25,849 bases of DNA from an uncultured Anaerolineales bacterium (GCA_937928015.1 CALFXA010000101.1:1-25849), one strand, 5' to 3'; shown: positions 13,764 to 21,212, counted from the stretch's first letter. Program-made: numbers and translations. Notes: generated by a model not told the origin, from the sequence alone.

Positions 13764-15659
13764 ATGCCTTCCGAAAAATCCCGACCTCACGTTCGTAATC
13801 GATTCGTCCTTGTGGGCGATGTGGCCCTCATCCTGATCGCGGTGCTGGGCAGTTTTGCCTTGCGCCTGGACGTGAGTCAACTGCCGTACTACTTCCCCGC
13901 CGCGTTGATGATGTGTGTTGTGGCGCTGGCAGTGAAGATTCCCACCTACTACTTCTTCGGCCTTTATCGCCGTCTGTGGATTTACGCCAGCACGGGCGAA
14001 CTGCGCCTGATCACCTTTGCCGTCACGACCGCCTCGGTGCTGACCTCGGGCGTGATGCTGATCCTCATCACGACGGGCATTCTCTTCCCTGGCATGCCGC
14101 GCTCCGCGCTCGGTATCGACTGGCTGTTCTCGCTGGTGTTGATCGGCGGCTCGCGCTTCGCCTTGCGTCTGCTCTCGGAGCAGGCTGTCGGTCATGCGGA
14201 CAAGGGTAGGCACGCGCTCATCATCGGCGCAGGCGATGCGGGTGCGCTGGTGGTGCGCGAATTGCAGCGCTCCTCGCTGCTCAACTTGACCCCCATCGGC
14301 TTCCTCGACGACAACCCTGCCAAACAGCACCACGAAATTTACGGCGTGCGCGTCATCGGCAAGATCTCCGACCTGCCTGCCGTACTCGACAATCGCCAGG
14401 TGGACGAGGTCATCATCGCCATCCCGTCCGCGCCGGGGCGGGTGGTGCGCCTGGTCACCGATGTGTGCCGTCTCAAGGGCGTGCCGTCGCGCACCATGCC
14501 TGGCATCTACGAACTGCTGGGCGGCAAGGTCAACGTCAGCCGCTTGCGCGAAGTGGACATCACCGACCTGTTGCGCCGCGACCCGGTGCGCGTCAACGAT
14601 GAGCAGGTGGGCCAGGCGCTGGAAGGTAGGCGCGTGCTGGTCACGGGCGCGGGCGGATCGATTGGCCGCGAATTGTGCCGTCAGATCGCGCGCCGCAATC
14701 CCAGCCAGTTGATGCTGCTCGGTCACGGCGAGAACAGCATCTTCGAGATCCTGCTCGAACTGCGCGAGGACTATCCCGACCTGAGCCTGATCCCGCTCAT
14801 CGCCGACATCCGCGACCGCGAGCGCATCGTTTCGATCTTCGACGCGCATCAGCCGCAGGTCGTCTTCCACGCCGCCGCCCATAAGCACGTCCCACTGATG
14901 GAGGCGAATCCCACCGAGGCGGTGACTAACAACGTTATCGGGACCAGCCACCTGGTCCAGATCGCCGCCGAGCATCACATCCAGCGCTTCGTGCTGATCT
15001 CCACCGACAAGGCGGTCGAACCCTCCAGCGTCTACGGCGCGACCAAACGCATGGCCGAGATGCTCGTGCTGGATGCGGCGCGCCAGTCGGGTCTGCCGTT
15101 CACGGTGGTGCGCTTCGGCAACGTGCTGGGCAGCCGTGGCTCGATCATCCCGCTCTTCAAATCGCAGATCGCGCGCGGCGGCCCGCTGACAATCACGCAT
15201 CCCGACATGCGCCGCTTCTTCATGACCATCCCCGAGGCCGTTTACCTCGTGCTGCAAGCCGCGTCGATGGGGCAGGGCGGCGAGACTTTCGTGCTCAACA
15301 TGGGCGAGCCGATCCGCATCGTGGACCTGGCCGAGGACCTCATCCGCCTCTCGGGCCTCGAACCCAACCGCGACATCGAGATCGTCTTCACGGGCACGCG
15401 CCCGGGCGAGAAGCTGACCGAGGAATTGTGGGAGGTGGGGACACCGCTTCAGCGCACGCCTCACCCCGACATTTTCCGCCTCGCCTCCTCTGAACCTTTA
15501 GGTGGCTCCCGTTTAAAATCAGCCGTGGACTCGCTCCAGGCCGCCTCCCGCCAAACCGACATCCCCGCCCTGATCCGCATCCTGGACGAGTTGATCCCTG
15601 GCGCCTCTCTCCACGAAATCCAATCCCAGCCTGTGCTGGATGACTCTTCGCTCACATAA
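13764..15659 (+). CDS. CapD/FlaA1-like membrane nucleotide-sugar 4,6-dehydratase
   Basis: A 631-residue membrane protein of the polysaccharide biosynthesis CapD family; members convert UDP-GlcNAc to a 4-keto-6-deoxy sugar. Four or so membrane helices occupy about residues 12-135, followed by a Rossmann domain (ALIIGAGDAGALVV, from 151) and the catalytic SDR domain with VTGAGGSIGRELC (293 onwards). The active-site stretch STDKAVEPSSVYGATK has Tyr424 and Lys428; many long homologues such as WbpM and PglF have Met in place of this Tyr, so this protein has a classical YxxxK. It follows the epimerase after a 65-nt gap filled by a hairpin repeat. It probably supplies a deoxy-amino sugar precursor to the cluster. 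Confidence 0.93.
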   Translation: MPSEKSRPHVRNRFVLVGDVALILIAVLGSFALRLDVSQLPYYFPAALMMCVVALAVKIPTYYFFGLYRRLWIYASTGELRLITFAVTTASVLTSGVMLILITTGILFPGMPRSALGIDWLFSLVLIGGSRFALRLLSEQAVGHADKGRHALIIGAGDAGALVVRELQRSSLLNLTPIGFLDDNPAKQHHEIYGVRVIGKISDLPAVLDNRQVDEVIIAIPSAPGRVVRLVTDVCRLKGVPSRTMPGIYELLGGKVNVSRLREVDITDLLRRDPVRVNDEQVGQALEGRRVLVTGAGGSIGRELCRQIARRNPSQLMLLGHGENSIFEILLELREDYPDLSLIPLIADIRDRERIVSIFDAHQPQVVFHAAAHKHVPLMEANPTEAVTNNVIGTSHLVQIAAEHHIQRFVLISTDKAVEPSSVYGATKRMAEMLVLDAARQSGLPFTVVRFGNVLGSRGSIIPLFKSQIARGGPLTITHPDMRRFFMTIPEAVYLVLQAASMGQGGETFVLNMGEPIRIVDLAEDLIRLSGLEPNRDIEIVFTGTRPGEKLTEELWEVGTPLQRTPHPDIFRLASSEPLGGSRLKSAVDSLQAASRQTDIPALIRILDELIPGASLHEIQSQPVLDDSSLT

Positions 15660-15661
15660 TC

Positions 15662-15705
15662 TTCGCGCTGAGCGGAGTGAGCCGTCAGGCGAACGCAGTC
15701 GAAGC
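15662..15705 (+). repeat. Dispersed intergenic repeat, copy 2
   Basis: It begins TTCGCGCTGAGCGGAG and ends GTCGAAGC, matching the two ends of the minus-strand copy at 6364-6396. The middle is 11 nt longer and different. It occupies the gap between the dehydratase stop and the first FemAB gene. Confidence 0.6.
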
Positions 15706-15710
15706 ACACT

Positions 15711-15716
15711 TATAAA
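15711..15716 (+). promoter_or_regulatory. Candidate -10 box (TATAAA) for the FemAB pair
   Basis: CACTTATAAAAATATCC is followed directly by ATG 15724, leaving 7 nt from the hexamer to the start codon. The gene has no Shine-Dalgarno sequence. Both facts suit a leaderless transcript. Confidence 0.4.
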
Positions 15717-15723
15717 AATATCC

Positions 15724-16707
15724 ATGCCTGAAGTAACCTTCTCCCAATGGCGCGACTTCGTCGTCGCCCACCCCGACATCCACTTGCTACAAACTGCCGA
15801 ATGGGGCGAGCTTAAATCCGCCTTCGGTTGGACTCCTGTGCGCATTATCAGTGGTGATGCGGGTGTGCAGATTCTATTCCGCAAGTTGCCACTGGGATTC
15901 ACGATAGGCTACATTCCGAAAGCGGATAGTGGGAAGTGGGGAAGTGGCATCTGGCGCGAGATCGATGCCGTTTGCAAAAAACATCGCGCCATCTTCTGCA
16001 AACTCGAACCCGATGCCTGGCAGGATTCCCCTCTCTCATTGGGAGAGGGTCCATGGTCCACGGTCAGTCCACACAACATCCAACCTCCCCGCACCATCAC
16101 CCTCGACATCTCGGGCAGCGAAGACGACATCCTCGCCCGCATGAAACAGAAGACGCGCTATAACGTGCGCCTGGCCGAGAAGAAGGGCATCACCGTCCGC
16201 GCCTGGGATGATCTCGACGGTTTCCATCAGATGATGCAGGTCACGGGCGGACGCGACGGCTTTGGCGTGCATTCGCTCGAATATTATCGCCGCGCCTACG
16301 AACTCTTCCACCCGACGGGCATGACCGAACTGCTCGTGACCGAATACGAGGGCAAGCCATTGGCAGCGCTGATGGTCTTCGCGCGCGGACGGCGCGCCTG
16401 GTACGTCTACGGCGCGTCCAACGATCAGGAACGCAATCGTATGCCGACCTATCTGTTGCAATGGGAAGCCATGCGCTGGGCCCGCTCCCACGGCTGCACA
16501 GAATATGACTTGTGGGGTGTCCCCGACGAAGACGAACCCAAGCTCGAAGCCGAATTCGAATCCCGCCACGACGGCTTGTGGGGCGTGTACCGCTTCAAGC
16601 GCGGCTTCGGCGGTTCACTGAAACGCGCCATGCAGGCAGTGGATCGAGTCTATAATCCATTGGCGTATTGGGCATATTTGAAGTTTATTGGGAATCGTGA
16701 ATCGTGA
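15724..16707 (+). CDS. FemAB/FemX-like peptidoglycan bridge aminoacyltransferase, copy 1
   Basis: A 327-residue protein with the tandem GNAT-like fold of Fem transferases, which add amino acids from aminoacyl-tRNA to lipid II or murein precursors. Motifs include LLQTAEWGELKSAFGW at the N-terminus, the strongly conserved ARMKQKTRYNVRLAEKKGI, YGASNDQERNRMPTYLLQWEAM and YDLWGVPDEDEP, and a C-terminal LWGVYRFKRGFGG. ATG 15724 lies right after an AT-rich -10-like box, with no Shine-Dalgarno sequence. Its last bases overlap the GTG of a paralogue (GTGA, 16704-16707). Residues about 102-109 are encoded by a palindromic repeat, lengthening a variable loop. The amino acid added is unknown; a role in another surface glycan is possible given the neighbours. 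Confidence 0.9.
   Translation: MPEVTFSQWRDFVVAHPDIHLLQTAEWGELKSAFGWTPVRIISGDAGVQILFRKLPLGFTIGYIPKADSGKWGSGIWREIDAVCKKHRAIFCKLEPDAWQDSPLSLGEGPWSTVSPHNIQPPRTITLDISGSEDDILARMKQKTRYNVRLAEKKGITVRAWDDLDGFHQMMQVTGGRDGFGVHSLEYYRRAYELFHPTGMTELLVTEYEGKPLAALMVFARGRRAWYVYGASNDQERNRMPTYLLQWEAMRWARSHGCTEYDLWGVPDEDEPKLEAEFESRHDGLWGVYRFKRGFGGSLKRAMQAVDRVYNPLAYWAYLKFIGNRES
16029..16049. repeat. Palindromic repeat inside the first FemAB gene
   Basis: CCCTCTC (16029-16035) is the exact inverse complement of GAGAGGG (16043-16049), with a 7-nt loop. It is read in frame as part of SPLSLGEGP, in a loop that differs completely from the equivalent region of the neighbouring paralogue. It resembles short coding-region palindromes of other bacteria. 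Confidence 0.6.
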
Positions 16708-17861
16708 GTCATTCATTCTGGAATCAAATTATCTCTGCGCTGCCCAACCCGCACTTCCTGCAAACCTACGAGTGGGGACAGGTCAAGGCCAAGTATGGGT
16801 GGACTCCGCTGTACGCCGTCTGGGGCGCGAACGGCGAATTTAAAGTTGAAACGAATCCTGAGCTATTTTCTGCTGTCCACTCACCAATCGTCGCCGCTGC
16901 TTTAATTCTCAAAAAATCTGTCATCCGCCGCGGCTTTGCGGCCCGCCTGTCGATCCTGTACGCGCCGAAAGGTCCGCTGATGGATTGGGAGGATGCGTCC
17001 CTTCGCAAGCGTGTCCTGAACGACCTGCAATCCTTCGCGAAGAAGCAGGGCGCCATCTTCTTCAAACTGGACCCCGACGTGGTGTTGGGAACGGGTGTCC
17101 CCAACAGCGACGGCGACTCCGTCCTTAGCGGCGGGCAAGAGGTGATGTCCGAGTTGAAGGGGCGCGGCTGGGTCTTCTCCGCGGACCAGATCCAGTTCCG
17201 CAACTCGGTGCTGATCGACCTGCGTCCCGCCGAGGACGAGATGCTGGCACGCATGAAGCAGAAGACGCGCTATAACGTCCGCCTGGCGGAGAAAAAAGGC
17301 GTTACCGTGCGCGTAGGCAAGCTGGAAGATTTGGGGATGCTCTATCGCATGTACGCCGAAACCTCCGTCCGCGACGGCTTCGTCATCCGCGATGAAGGTT
17401 ATTACCAGACGGTCTGGAAGCTGTTCATGCAACCCGACGTCCAAGGTCAACCGTCCACGGTCCCGTTGATCGCCGAAGTGGACGGTGAACCCGTCGCCGC
17501 GATTTTCCTGTTCTTATTCGCAGACCGCGCGTATTACGTCTATGGCATGTCGCGGGAAGCGCATCGTGAGAAGATGCCGACCTACCTGTTGCAGTGGGAA
17601 GCCATGAAGCGTGCCAAGGCTGCGGGCTGCACCGTCTACGACTTATGGGGTGCGCCCGAGGTCTTCGACGAAAGTGACTCGATGTGGGGTGTGTATCGTT
17701 TCAAGGAAGGACTGGGCGGGGAAGTCGTGCGCACGCTCGGGGCGTGGGATTATGCGCCGAATGCGTTGTGGTACAAGTTGTACGCCGAGGTCATGCCGCG
17801 TCTGTTGGATGTGATGCGTTCAAGAGGCAGGGAAAAGACAAAACAAACGCTCGGAAATTAA
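16704..17861 (+). CDS. FemAB/FemX-like peptidoglycan bridge aminoacyltransferase, copy 2
   Basis: A 385-residue paralogue of the preceding protein with the same ordered motifs: FLQTYEWGQVKAKYGW, ARMKQKTRYNVRLAEKKGV, YVYGMSREAHREKMPTYLLQWEAM, YDLWGAPEVFDESDSMWGVYRFKEGLGG. The start is a GTG whose last bases overlap the TGA of copy 1, indicating translational coupling. Compared with copy 1 it has a longer first domain (an extra segment around residues 45-75) and a basic C-terminal tail. In Gram-positive bacteria successive Fem enzymes add successive residues of an interpeptide bridge; the pair suggests a bridge of at least two residues, which is inference. Its stop codon abuts the left end of the GxxExxY cassette. 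Confidence 0.9.
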   Translation: MSHSFWNQIISALPNPHFLQTYEWGQVKAKYGWTPLYAVWGANGEFKVETNPELFSAVHSPIVAAALILKKSVIRRGFAARLSILYAPKGPLMDWEDASLRKRVLNDLQSFAKKQGAIFFKLDPDVVLGTGVPNSDGDSVLSGGQEVMSELKGRGWVFSADQIQFRNSVLIDLRPAEDEMLARMKQKTRYNVRLAEKKGVTVRVGKLEDLGMLYRMYAETSVRDGFVIRDEGYYQTVWKLFMQPDVQGQPSTVPLIAEVDGEPVAAIFLFLFADRAYYVYGMSREAHREKMPTYLLQWEAMKRAKAAGCTVYDLWGAPEVFDESDSMWGVYRFKEGLGGEVVRTLGAWDYAPNALWYKLYAEVMPRLLDVMRSRGREKTKQTLGN

Positions 17862-17887
17862 ACCGCGAAGACGCGAAGGGCGCGAAG
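17861..17887 (+). repeat. Left inverted repeat of the GxxExxY cassette
   Basis: Three successive CGCGAAG units at 17864, 17872 and 17881 give an 8-9 nt periodicity. The first ten bases are repeated inversely at 18361-18370. Confidence 0.75.
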
Positions 17888-17915
17888 ATTCTTTGAGGAA
17901 GAAGAAGGAGGAAAG

Positions 17916-18332
17916 GTGTCTCAAGATTTGGAAGCAATTGGCAGTGATGTGGTAGACTGCGCCGTCAAGGTGCATCAGGCATTGGGTCCTGGATTGTTAG
18001 AGTCAGCATATCAATATTGTCTGGCACATGAATTAAAAAAACGGAACAGGCGGGTGTTCACAGAAGTGACTTTGCCCATCATGTACGATGGTCAAATTCT
18101 TGATGCTGGTTATCGCATCGACATGTTGGTCGATGATCAGGTCATTGTTGAAAATAAGGCTGTTGATGCAATGCTCCCAATCCATGAAGCGCAGATCATC
18201 ACCTACCTGAAACTCAAAGATATTCACCTGGGCTACCTGCTCAACTGGAATGTGAAACTCATGAAATACGGCATCCGGCGTGTCGTTTATAATTTGCAAG
18301 GCCCAACCCCCTATCCCAGCCGCAAATTTTAA
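17916..18332 (+). CDS. GxxExxY family protein (PD-(D/E)xK nuclease-like)
   Basis: A 138-residue protein of the GxxExxY family, named for GLLESAY (Gly26, Glu29, Tyr32). The second half matches the PD-(D/E)xK-like core: YRIDMLVDDQVIVENKAV places Asp69 and Glu79-x-Lys81 in the expected positions, followed by LPIHEAQIITYLKLKDIHLGYLLNWNV and GIRRVVYNL. Most relatives have VELKA; here it is VENKA. Biochemical activity of the family is not established to my knowledge. The start is GTG 17916 with GGAGG at 17907-17911 (4-nt spacing). Composition is AT-rich compared with the flanking genes. Inverted repeats bracket the gene on both sides, pointing to independent mobility or spread as a cassette. Confidence 0.9.
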   Translation: MSQDLEAIGSDVVDCAVKVHQALGPGLLESAYQYCLAHELKKRNRRVFTEVTLPIMYDGQILDAGYRIDMLVDDQVIVENKAVDAMLPIHEAQIITYLKLKDIHLGYLLNWNVKLMKYGIRRVVYNLQGPTPYPSRKF

Positions 18333-18342
18333 CCGTTTTTCT

Positions 18343-18370
18343 CCTTCGCGTTCTTCCCCCCTTCGCGGTT
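18343..18370 (-). repeat. Right inverted repeat of the GxxExxY cassette
   Basis: Read on the minus strand it is AACCGCGAAG, a G-rich spacer, then AAGAACGCGAAGGA. The last part agrees at 13 of 14 bases with AAGAACGCGGAGGA inside the palindrome at 23612-23637. Confidence 0.75.
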
Positions 18371-18387
18371 CAAAAAAAGGATTTTCC

Positions 18388-19356
18388 ATGAAACCCATCC
18401 CCCGTGCTCATTTTGCTCATCTGCCTACACCCATCGAGGAATTGCCACGTCTGTCCGCCTTCCTCAACGGCCCGCGGATTCTCGTCAAGCGCGATGACCA
18501 GACAGGACTGGCTTTCGGTGGGAACAAGACCCGCAAGCTGGAGTTCCTTGTGGCGGAGGCGCAGGAGCAGGGCGCGCGGACGTTGATCTCGGCGGGGGCG
18601 ATCCAGTCGAATCATTGCCGTCAGACGGCGGCCGCAGCGGCGCGCTTCGGCCTGGAATGCATCCTCGTGCTGACGGGCGATGCGCCGTCCCAGCCCTCGG
18701 CTAACTTTTTACTCGACCAACTCTTCGGCGCGCAGATCGTCACGGTCAGCGACCGCAAGGACCGCGACCGCATCTTGCAGGAAACCTTCGACAACACAGT
18801 TGCGGCAGGCAAGAAACCCTACCTCGTCCCCTACGGTGGCTCCAGCCCGACGGGCGCGCTCGGTTATGCCTTTGCCATGCAGGAATTGATGGAGCAAAAG
18901 GTCCACCCCGACTGGATCGTTTTTGGGACCTCTTCAGGCGGCACGCACGCGGGACTGGTACTGGGTCAGCGGGTATTTGGCTTCAAGGGGAAAGTGCTGG
19001 GCATCAGCATCGATGAGAACGAGGACTGGCTCAAGTCGCATGTCTCGGCGCTGGCCTCGGATGCCTCGGAGAAGATCGGCGAGCGCATCCAGTTCACGCC
19101 CGAAGATGTCCTCGCCACGGATGCATATTGCCAGGCGGGCTATGGCGTGCTGACCGACGCCGAGCGCGAAGCCGTGAAGTTGTTCGCAAAATACGAAGGC
19201 CTGCTGGTGGACCCCGTCTACACGGGCCGCGCCGCGGCGGGCATGATCGACCTGATCCGCAAGAGGGTCTTCAAGAAGGATGAGACCATCCTGTTCTGGC
19301 ACACGGGCGGACAGCCCGCGTTGTTTGCGGAGAAATACGAGAAGGCGTTGTTGTAA
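18388..19356 (+). CDS. PLP-dependent D-cysteine desulfhydrase / ACC deaminase family enzyme
   Basis: A 322-residue fold-type II PLP enzyme. Family members split D-cysteine to pyruvate, ammonia and sulfide, open 1-aminocyclopropane-1-carboxylate, or release sulfite from L-cysteate; the sequence alone does not decide among them. Lys47 in GGNKTRKLEFL is the expected Schiff-base lysine, SNHCRQTAAAAARFG follows the Ser-Asn-His cofactor motif, and GTSSGGTHAGL is the phosphate-binding loop. DPVYTGRAAAGMIDLI near the C-terminus is typical of DcyD-like proteins. AAGGA at 18378-18382 precedes ATG 18388. The GxxExxY cassette ends 17 nt upstream, so the cassette may have separated this gene from an earlier promoter. 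The gene ends at a hairpin shared with the convergent operon. Confidence 0.92.
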   Translation: MKPIPRAHFAHLPTPIEELPRLSAFLNGPRILVKRDDQTGLAFGGNKTRKLEFLVAEAQEQGARTLISAGAIQSNHCRQTAAAAARFGLECILVLTGDAPSQPSANFLLDQLFGAQIVTVSDRKDRDRILQETFDNTVAAGKKPYLVPYGGSSPTGALGYAFAMQELMEQKVHPDWIVFGTSSGGTHAGLVLGQRVFGFKGKVLGISIDENEDWLKSHVSALASDASEKIGERIQFTPEDVLATDAYCQAGYGVLTDAEREAVKLFAKYEGLLVDPVYTGRAAAGMIDLIRKRVFKKDETILFWHTGGQPALFAEKYEKALL

Positions 19357-19360
19357 TTGA

Positions 19361-19387
19361 CATGGGCGACCCGTCGGGTCGCCCATG
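19361..19387. terminator. Perfect 12-bp hairpin between convergent genes
   Basis: CATGGGCGACCC (19361-19372) and GGGTCGCCCATG (19376-19387) are exact inverse complements around a GTC loop. The hairpin occupies the whole gap between the stop codons at 19356 and 19390, so it probably ends transcription in both directions. No long T-run accompanies it on either side. Confidence 0.75.
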
Positions 19388-19389
19388 CA

Positions 19390-20166
19390 TTATTCGATGC
19401 AGGTTCTCGTCAACGACGGACCGTCGTACACGTCACACCCTACAGATTCGTTCTGTTCCATCAAAAGATCATCGTACAACCTGGAGAGCGTCACCGCGCC
19501 CCAGCCGTTTTCGCGCATCCAGAGGTAGGCGCCCACGCTGGTGTGATAGTCATCCGTGCGGATGTGCAGCAGGATGACGTCGCCATTGCGGGCTTTGGGC
19601 ACGGTGTACTTGACCACGTCCGCGGGATTCCCGCCCCAGCCCGTGGACCACATGGTGTTGACCAGCCCGTTCTCGCGGCAGACCGCGTCGAACGAGGGCG
19701 AGAGTGAACCGTAGGTCGGACGGCCGAATCGCACCGTGGGGGTGAGGCCCAGCACCTGAGTCAGCGCGCCCAGCCATTTCTTGTAATCTTCGAGCGCCGC
19801 CTCGTTGGACATCACACCAAAGTTGGTGTGTTCCCACGAGTGATAGCCGATCTCGTGACCCTTGTCGTAGAAACGCTTCCAGATGCCAGGATCTTTTTCC
19901 TCGTTGCTGAGCAGGGCCACGCCCACGGGGAAGAGGTTGATCTTGAATTCTGGATACTCATCGAGCAGCTTTTCCAAATCCTGCATGCGCTTGACGAGGT
20001 AGCAGTCGTCGTAGCTCAGGTTGACATAACGGTGGCGGCTCGAGCCGCGATAGATAAGGGGCGCCGCCTCGGCCTCTTGTGCGGAGGCTGCCGCCAGTCC
20101 AGAGGCGGAAGCCGCCAGCAGGCCCGCTCCCGTCAGCTTCAAGAAATCCCGTCGCGTCAGATTCAT
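19390..20166 (-). CDS. Tat-exported polysaccharide deacetylase (CE4-like)
   Basis: A 258-residue exported protein. The N-terminus carries a twin-arginine signal, TRRDFLKLTGAGLLA, followed by a hydrophobic Ala-rich stretch and a likely cleavage near residues 29-35. The catalytic domain shows NodB-homology motifs: the metal/base pair Asp53-Asp54 in NLSYDDCYL, His109 and His113 in GYHSWEHTN, RFGRPTYGSLSP, and DVILLHIRTDD near the C-terminus. Motif 1 departs from the usual TFDDG, so substrate and activity are less certain; peptidoglycan, chitin-type or exopolysaccharide N-acetyl groups are possible. ATG 20166 overlaps the stop of the upstream small membrane protein (ATGA), giving translational coupling. 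A longer frame to 20379 would put the Tat signal internally and is rejected. Confidence 0.88.
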   Translation of the reverse strand: MNLTRRDFLKLTGAGLLAASASGLAAASAQEAEAAPLIYRGSSRHRYVNLSYDDCYLVKRMQDLEKLLDEYPEFKINLFPVGVALLSNEEKDPGIWKRFYDKGHEIGYHSWEHTNFGVMSNEAALEDYKKWLGALTQVLGLTPTVRFGRPTYGSLSPSFDAVCRENGLVNTMWSTGWGGNPADVVKYTVPKARNGDVILLHIRTDDYHTSVGAYLWMRENGWGAVTLSRLYDDLLMEQNESVGCDVYDGPSLTRTCIE

Positions 20167-20411
20167 TTCATCATCCGCTTGCGGCTCAAGGTGAACACGC
20201 CGATCAAAATCCAGGCGGCGTTCAACCCGAGCGATGGATAGGCACGCCAGTAGAAGGTGTTGATGACCAGCAGGATGCCCGCCACGATGTTCATGCTTTG
20301 ATACGAGAGCGAATCGCCTTCGACTTTTTTGATCGAGACGAGGTAATAAGCGATGAGATACAGGATCGTGCCGACCCAACCGAGCAGATCCATGAACGCG
20401 GGCTGACTCAC
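20163..20411 (-). CDS. CBU_0592-family small membrane protein
   Basis: An 82-residue protein with three hydrophobic segments. The pattern DLLGWVGTILYLIAYYLVSIKKV, then DSLSYQSMNIVAGILLVINTFYWRAYPSLGLNAAWILIGVF, matches my recollection of the CBU_0592-like domain, a small inner-membrane family of unknown function. The start is GTG 20411, overlapping the TGA of the MOSC gene (GTGA, 20408-20411); the alternative ATG at 20393 would also keep the domain. Its stop overlaps the start of the deacetylase. The chain of 4-nt overlaps shows a tightly coupled three-gene unit. Confidence 0.85.
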   Translation of the reverse strand: MSQPAFMDLLGWVGTILYLIAYYLVSIKKVEGDSLSYQSMNIVAGILLVINTFYWRAYPSLGLNAAWILIGVFTLSRKRMMK

Positions 20412-21205
20412 GACAGGACCTCCACGCTCATCCCGACCTCAAGCCTGCCCTCGTTTAACGGGATGACGTTCTGCCCAAACATGGCTCCATTGGGCTGTTT
20501 GCGGAAAGTGTTCAGCGTTTTGAGCGGTTCCTTGCTCTGGACGAGGGTGTCCTTATCGATGGTGGTGACCACGCAGCGCGCGCATGGCTTGACGACCGCC
20601 AACTCCACGCTGCCGATGCGGATGCGCTTCCACGTATCTTCGACGAAGGGCTCGCCGCCTTTGACCACCACGTTTGGGCGGAAGCGGTTCATCGGCACGG
20701 GCGTTTCGAGTCGGGCGTTGAGGTCGGCCAGGCCCTCTTCGGAGGCGATCAGGATCGGGTAACCATCGGCGAAGCCCGTGTGATCGTCGGGGTGGACGGC
20801 ATGGTCGGCACTGACTTTGCGGATGTAGCCATCCGCGATGTGGACGAGGCGCACGGGCGCGTCGAGCCAATCGGAGAACCATTGCGCGGCTTCCTCACCC
20901 TGGTCCACGGCCTGCACGCCTTGGCTCTTCCAGATGTCCACGGGGACGGTGAGGCCCGAGCGCTGGACATTTAGACGCAGCGAGTCAAAGTTCGGCGCAG
21001 AAAGAGTCAGGCGGTTGCCGTCGAGGGTGGGCGTGACCAGGGCCAGCTTGGGATATTCGCGCTGGGTGAGGAATTCGCCCTCGGGGGTGACCAGCATCAT
21101 GCGGCGGTCGTCGCGCAGGCCCATGCGTTCCACCTCCCAGGCGGGAACTTCGAATCCGCGGCAGGCCTTGATGGGGTAGTAGATAAGGTTCGATAAGGTA
21201 ATCAT
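20408..21205 (-). CDS. MOSC domain protein (YcbX/mARC-like)
   Basis: A 265-residue protein with an N-terminal MOSC_N beta-barrel domain (LIYYPIKACRGFEVPAWEVERMGLRDDRRMMLV) and a C-terminal MOSC domain. The latter includes FADGYPILIASEEGLADLN, MNRFRPNVVVKGGEPFVED and KPCARCVVTTID, whose Cys is the candidate molybdenum-cofactor ligand. Family members such as YcbX and mARC reduce N-hydroxylated compounds. Starting at ATG 21205 puts the conserved LSNLIYYPIK at the N-terminus; a -10 box TAGAAT (21218-21213) ends 7 nt before it, so the mRNA may be leaderless. It heads a unit with the small membrane protein and the deacetylase, with which no functional link is known. Confidence 0.92.
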   Translation of the reverse strand: MITLSNLIYYPIKACRGFEVPAWEVERMGLRDDRRMMLVTPEGEFLTQREYPKLALVTPTLDGNRLTLSAPNFDSLRLNVQRSGLTVPVDIWKSQGVQAVDQGEEAAQWFSDWLDAPVRLVHIADGYIRKVSADHAVHPDDHTGFADGYPILIASEEGLADLNARLETPVPMNRFRPNVVVKGGEPFVEDTWKRIRIGSVELAVVKPCARCVVTTIDKDTLVQSKEPLKTLNTFRKQPNGAMFGQNVIPLNEGRLEVGMSVEVLS

Positions 21206-21212
21206 GGATGCA

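Larger units (their letters stand above)
17861..18370 (+). mobile_element. Candidate 510-bp cassette: GxxExxY gene between terminal inverted repeats
   Basis: The left end (17861-17887) reads AACCGCGAAG, then further CGCGAAG units. The right end (18343-18370), read on the opposite strand, starts with the same AACCGCGAAG and also contains CGCGAAGGA. Ten terminal bases match perfectly, followed by a 7-base internal block. Between the arms lies one complete gene, more AT-rich than its neighbours. The left end overlaps the last base of the FemAB stop codon; the right end lies 17 nt before the next ATG. No target-site duplication is evident by eye. The same arm sequence occurs as a 55-bp gene-less palindrome at 23612-23666. 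No recombinase is encoded other than the PD-(D/E)xK-like protein, so mobility is hypothetical. Confidence 0.55.

Noticed and set aside
13737..15464. Long minus-strand open frame (575 codons) opposite the CapD-like gene
   Set aside because: It is rich in His, Asp, Gln and Ala with no domain, the usual result of reading the complement of a GC-rich gene; the plus-strand protein is motif-complete.
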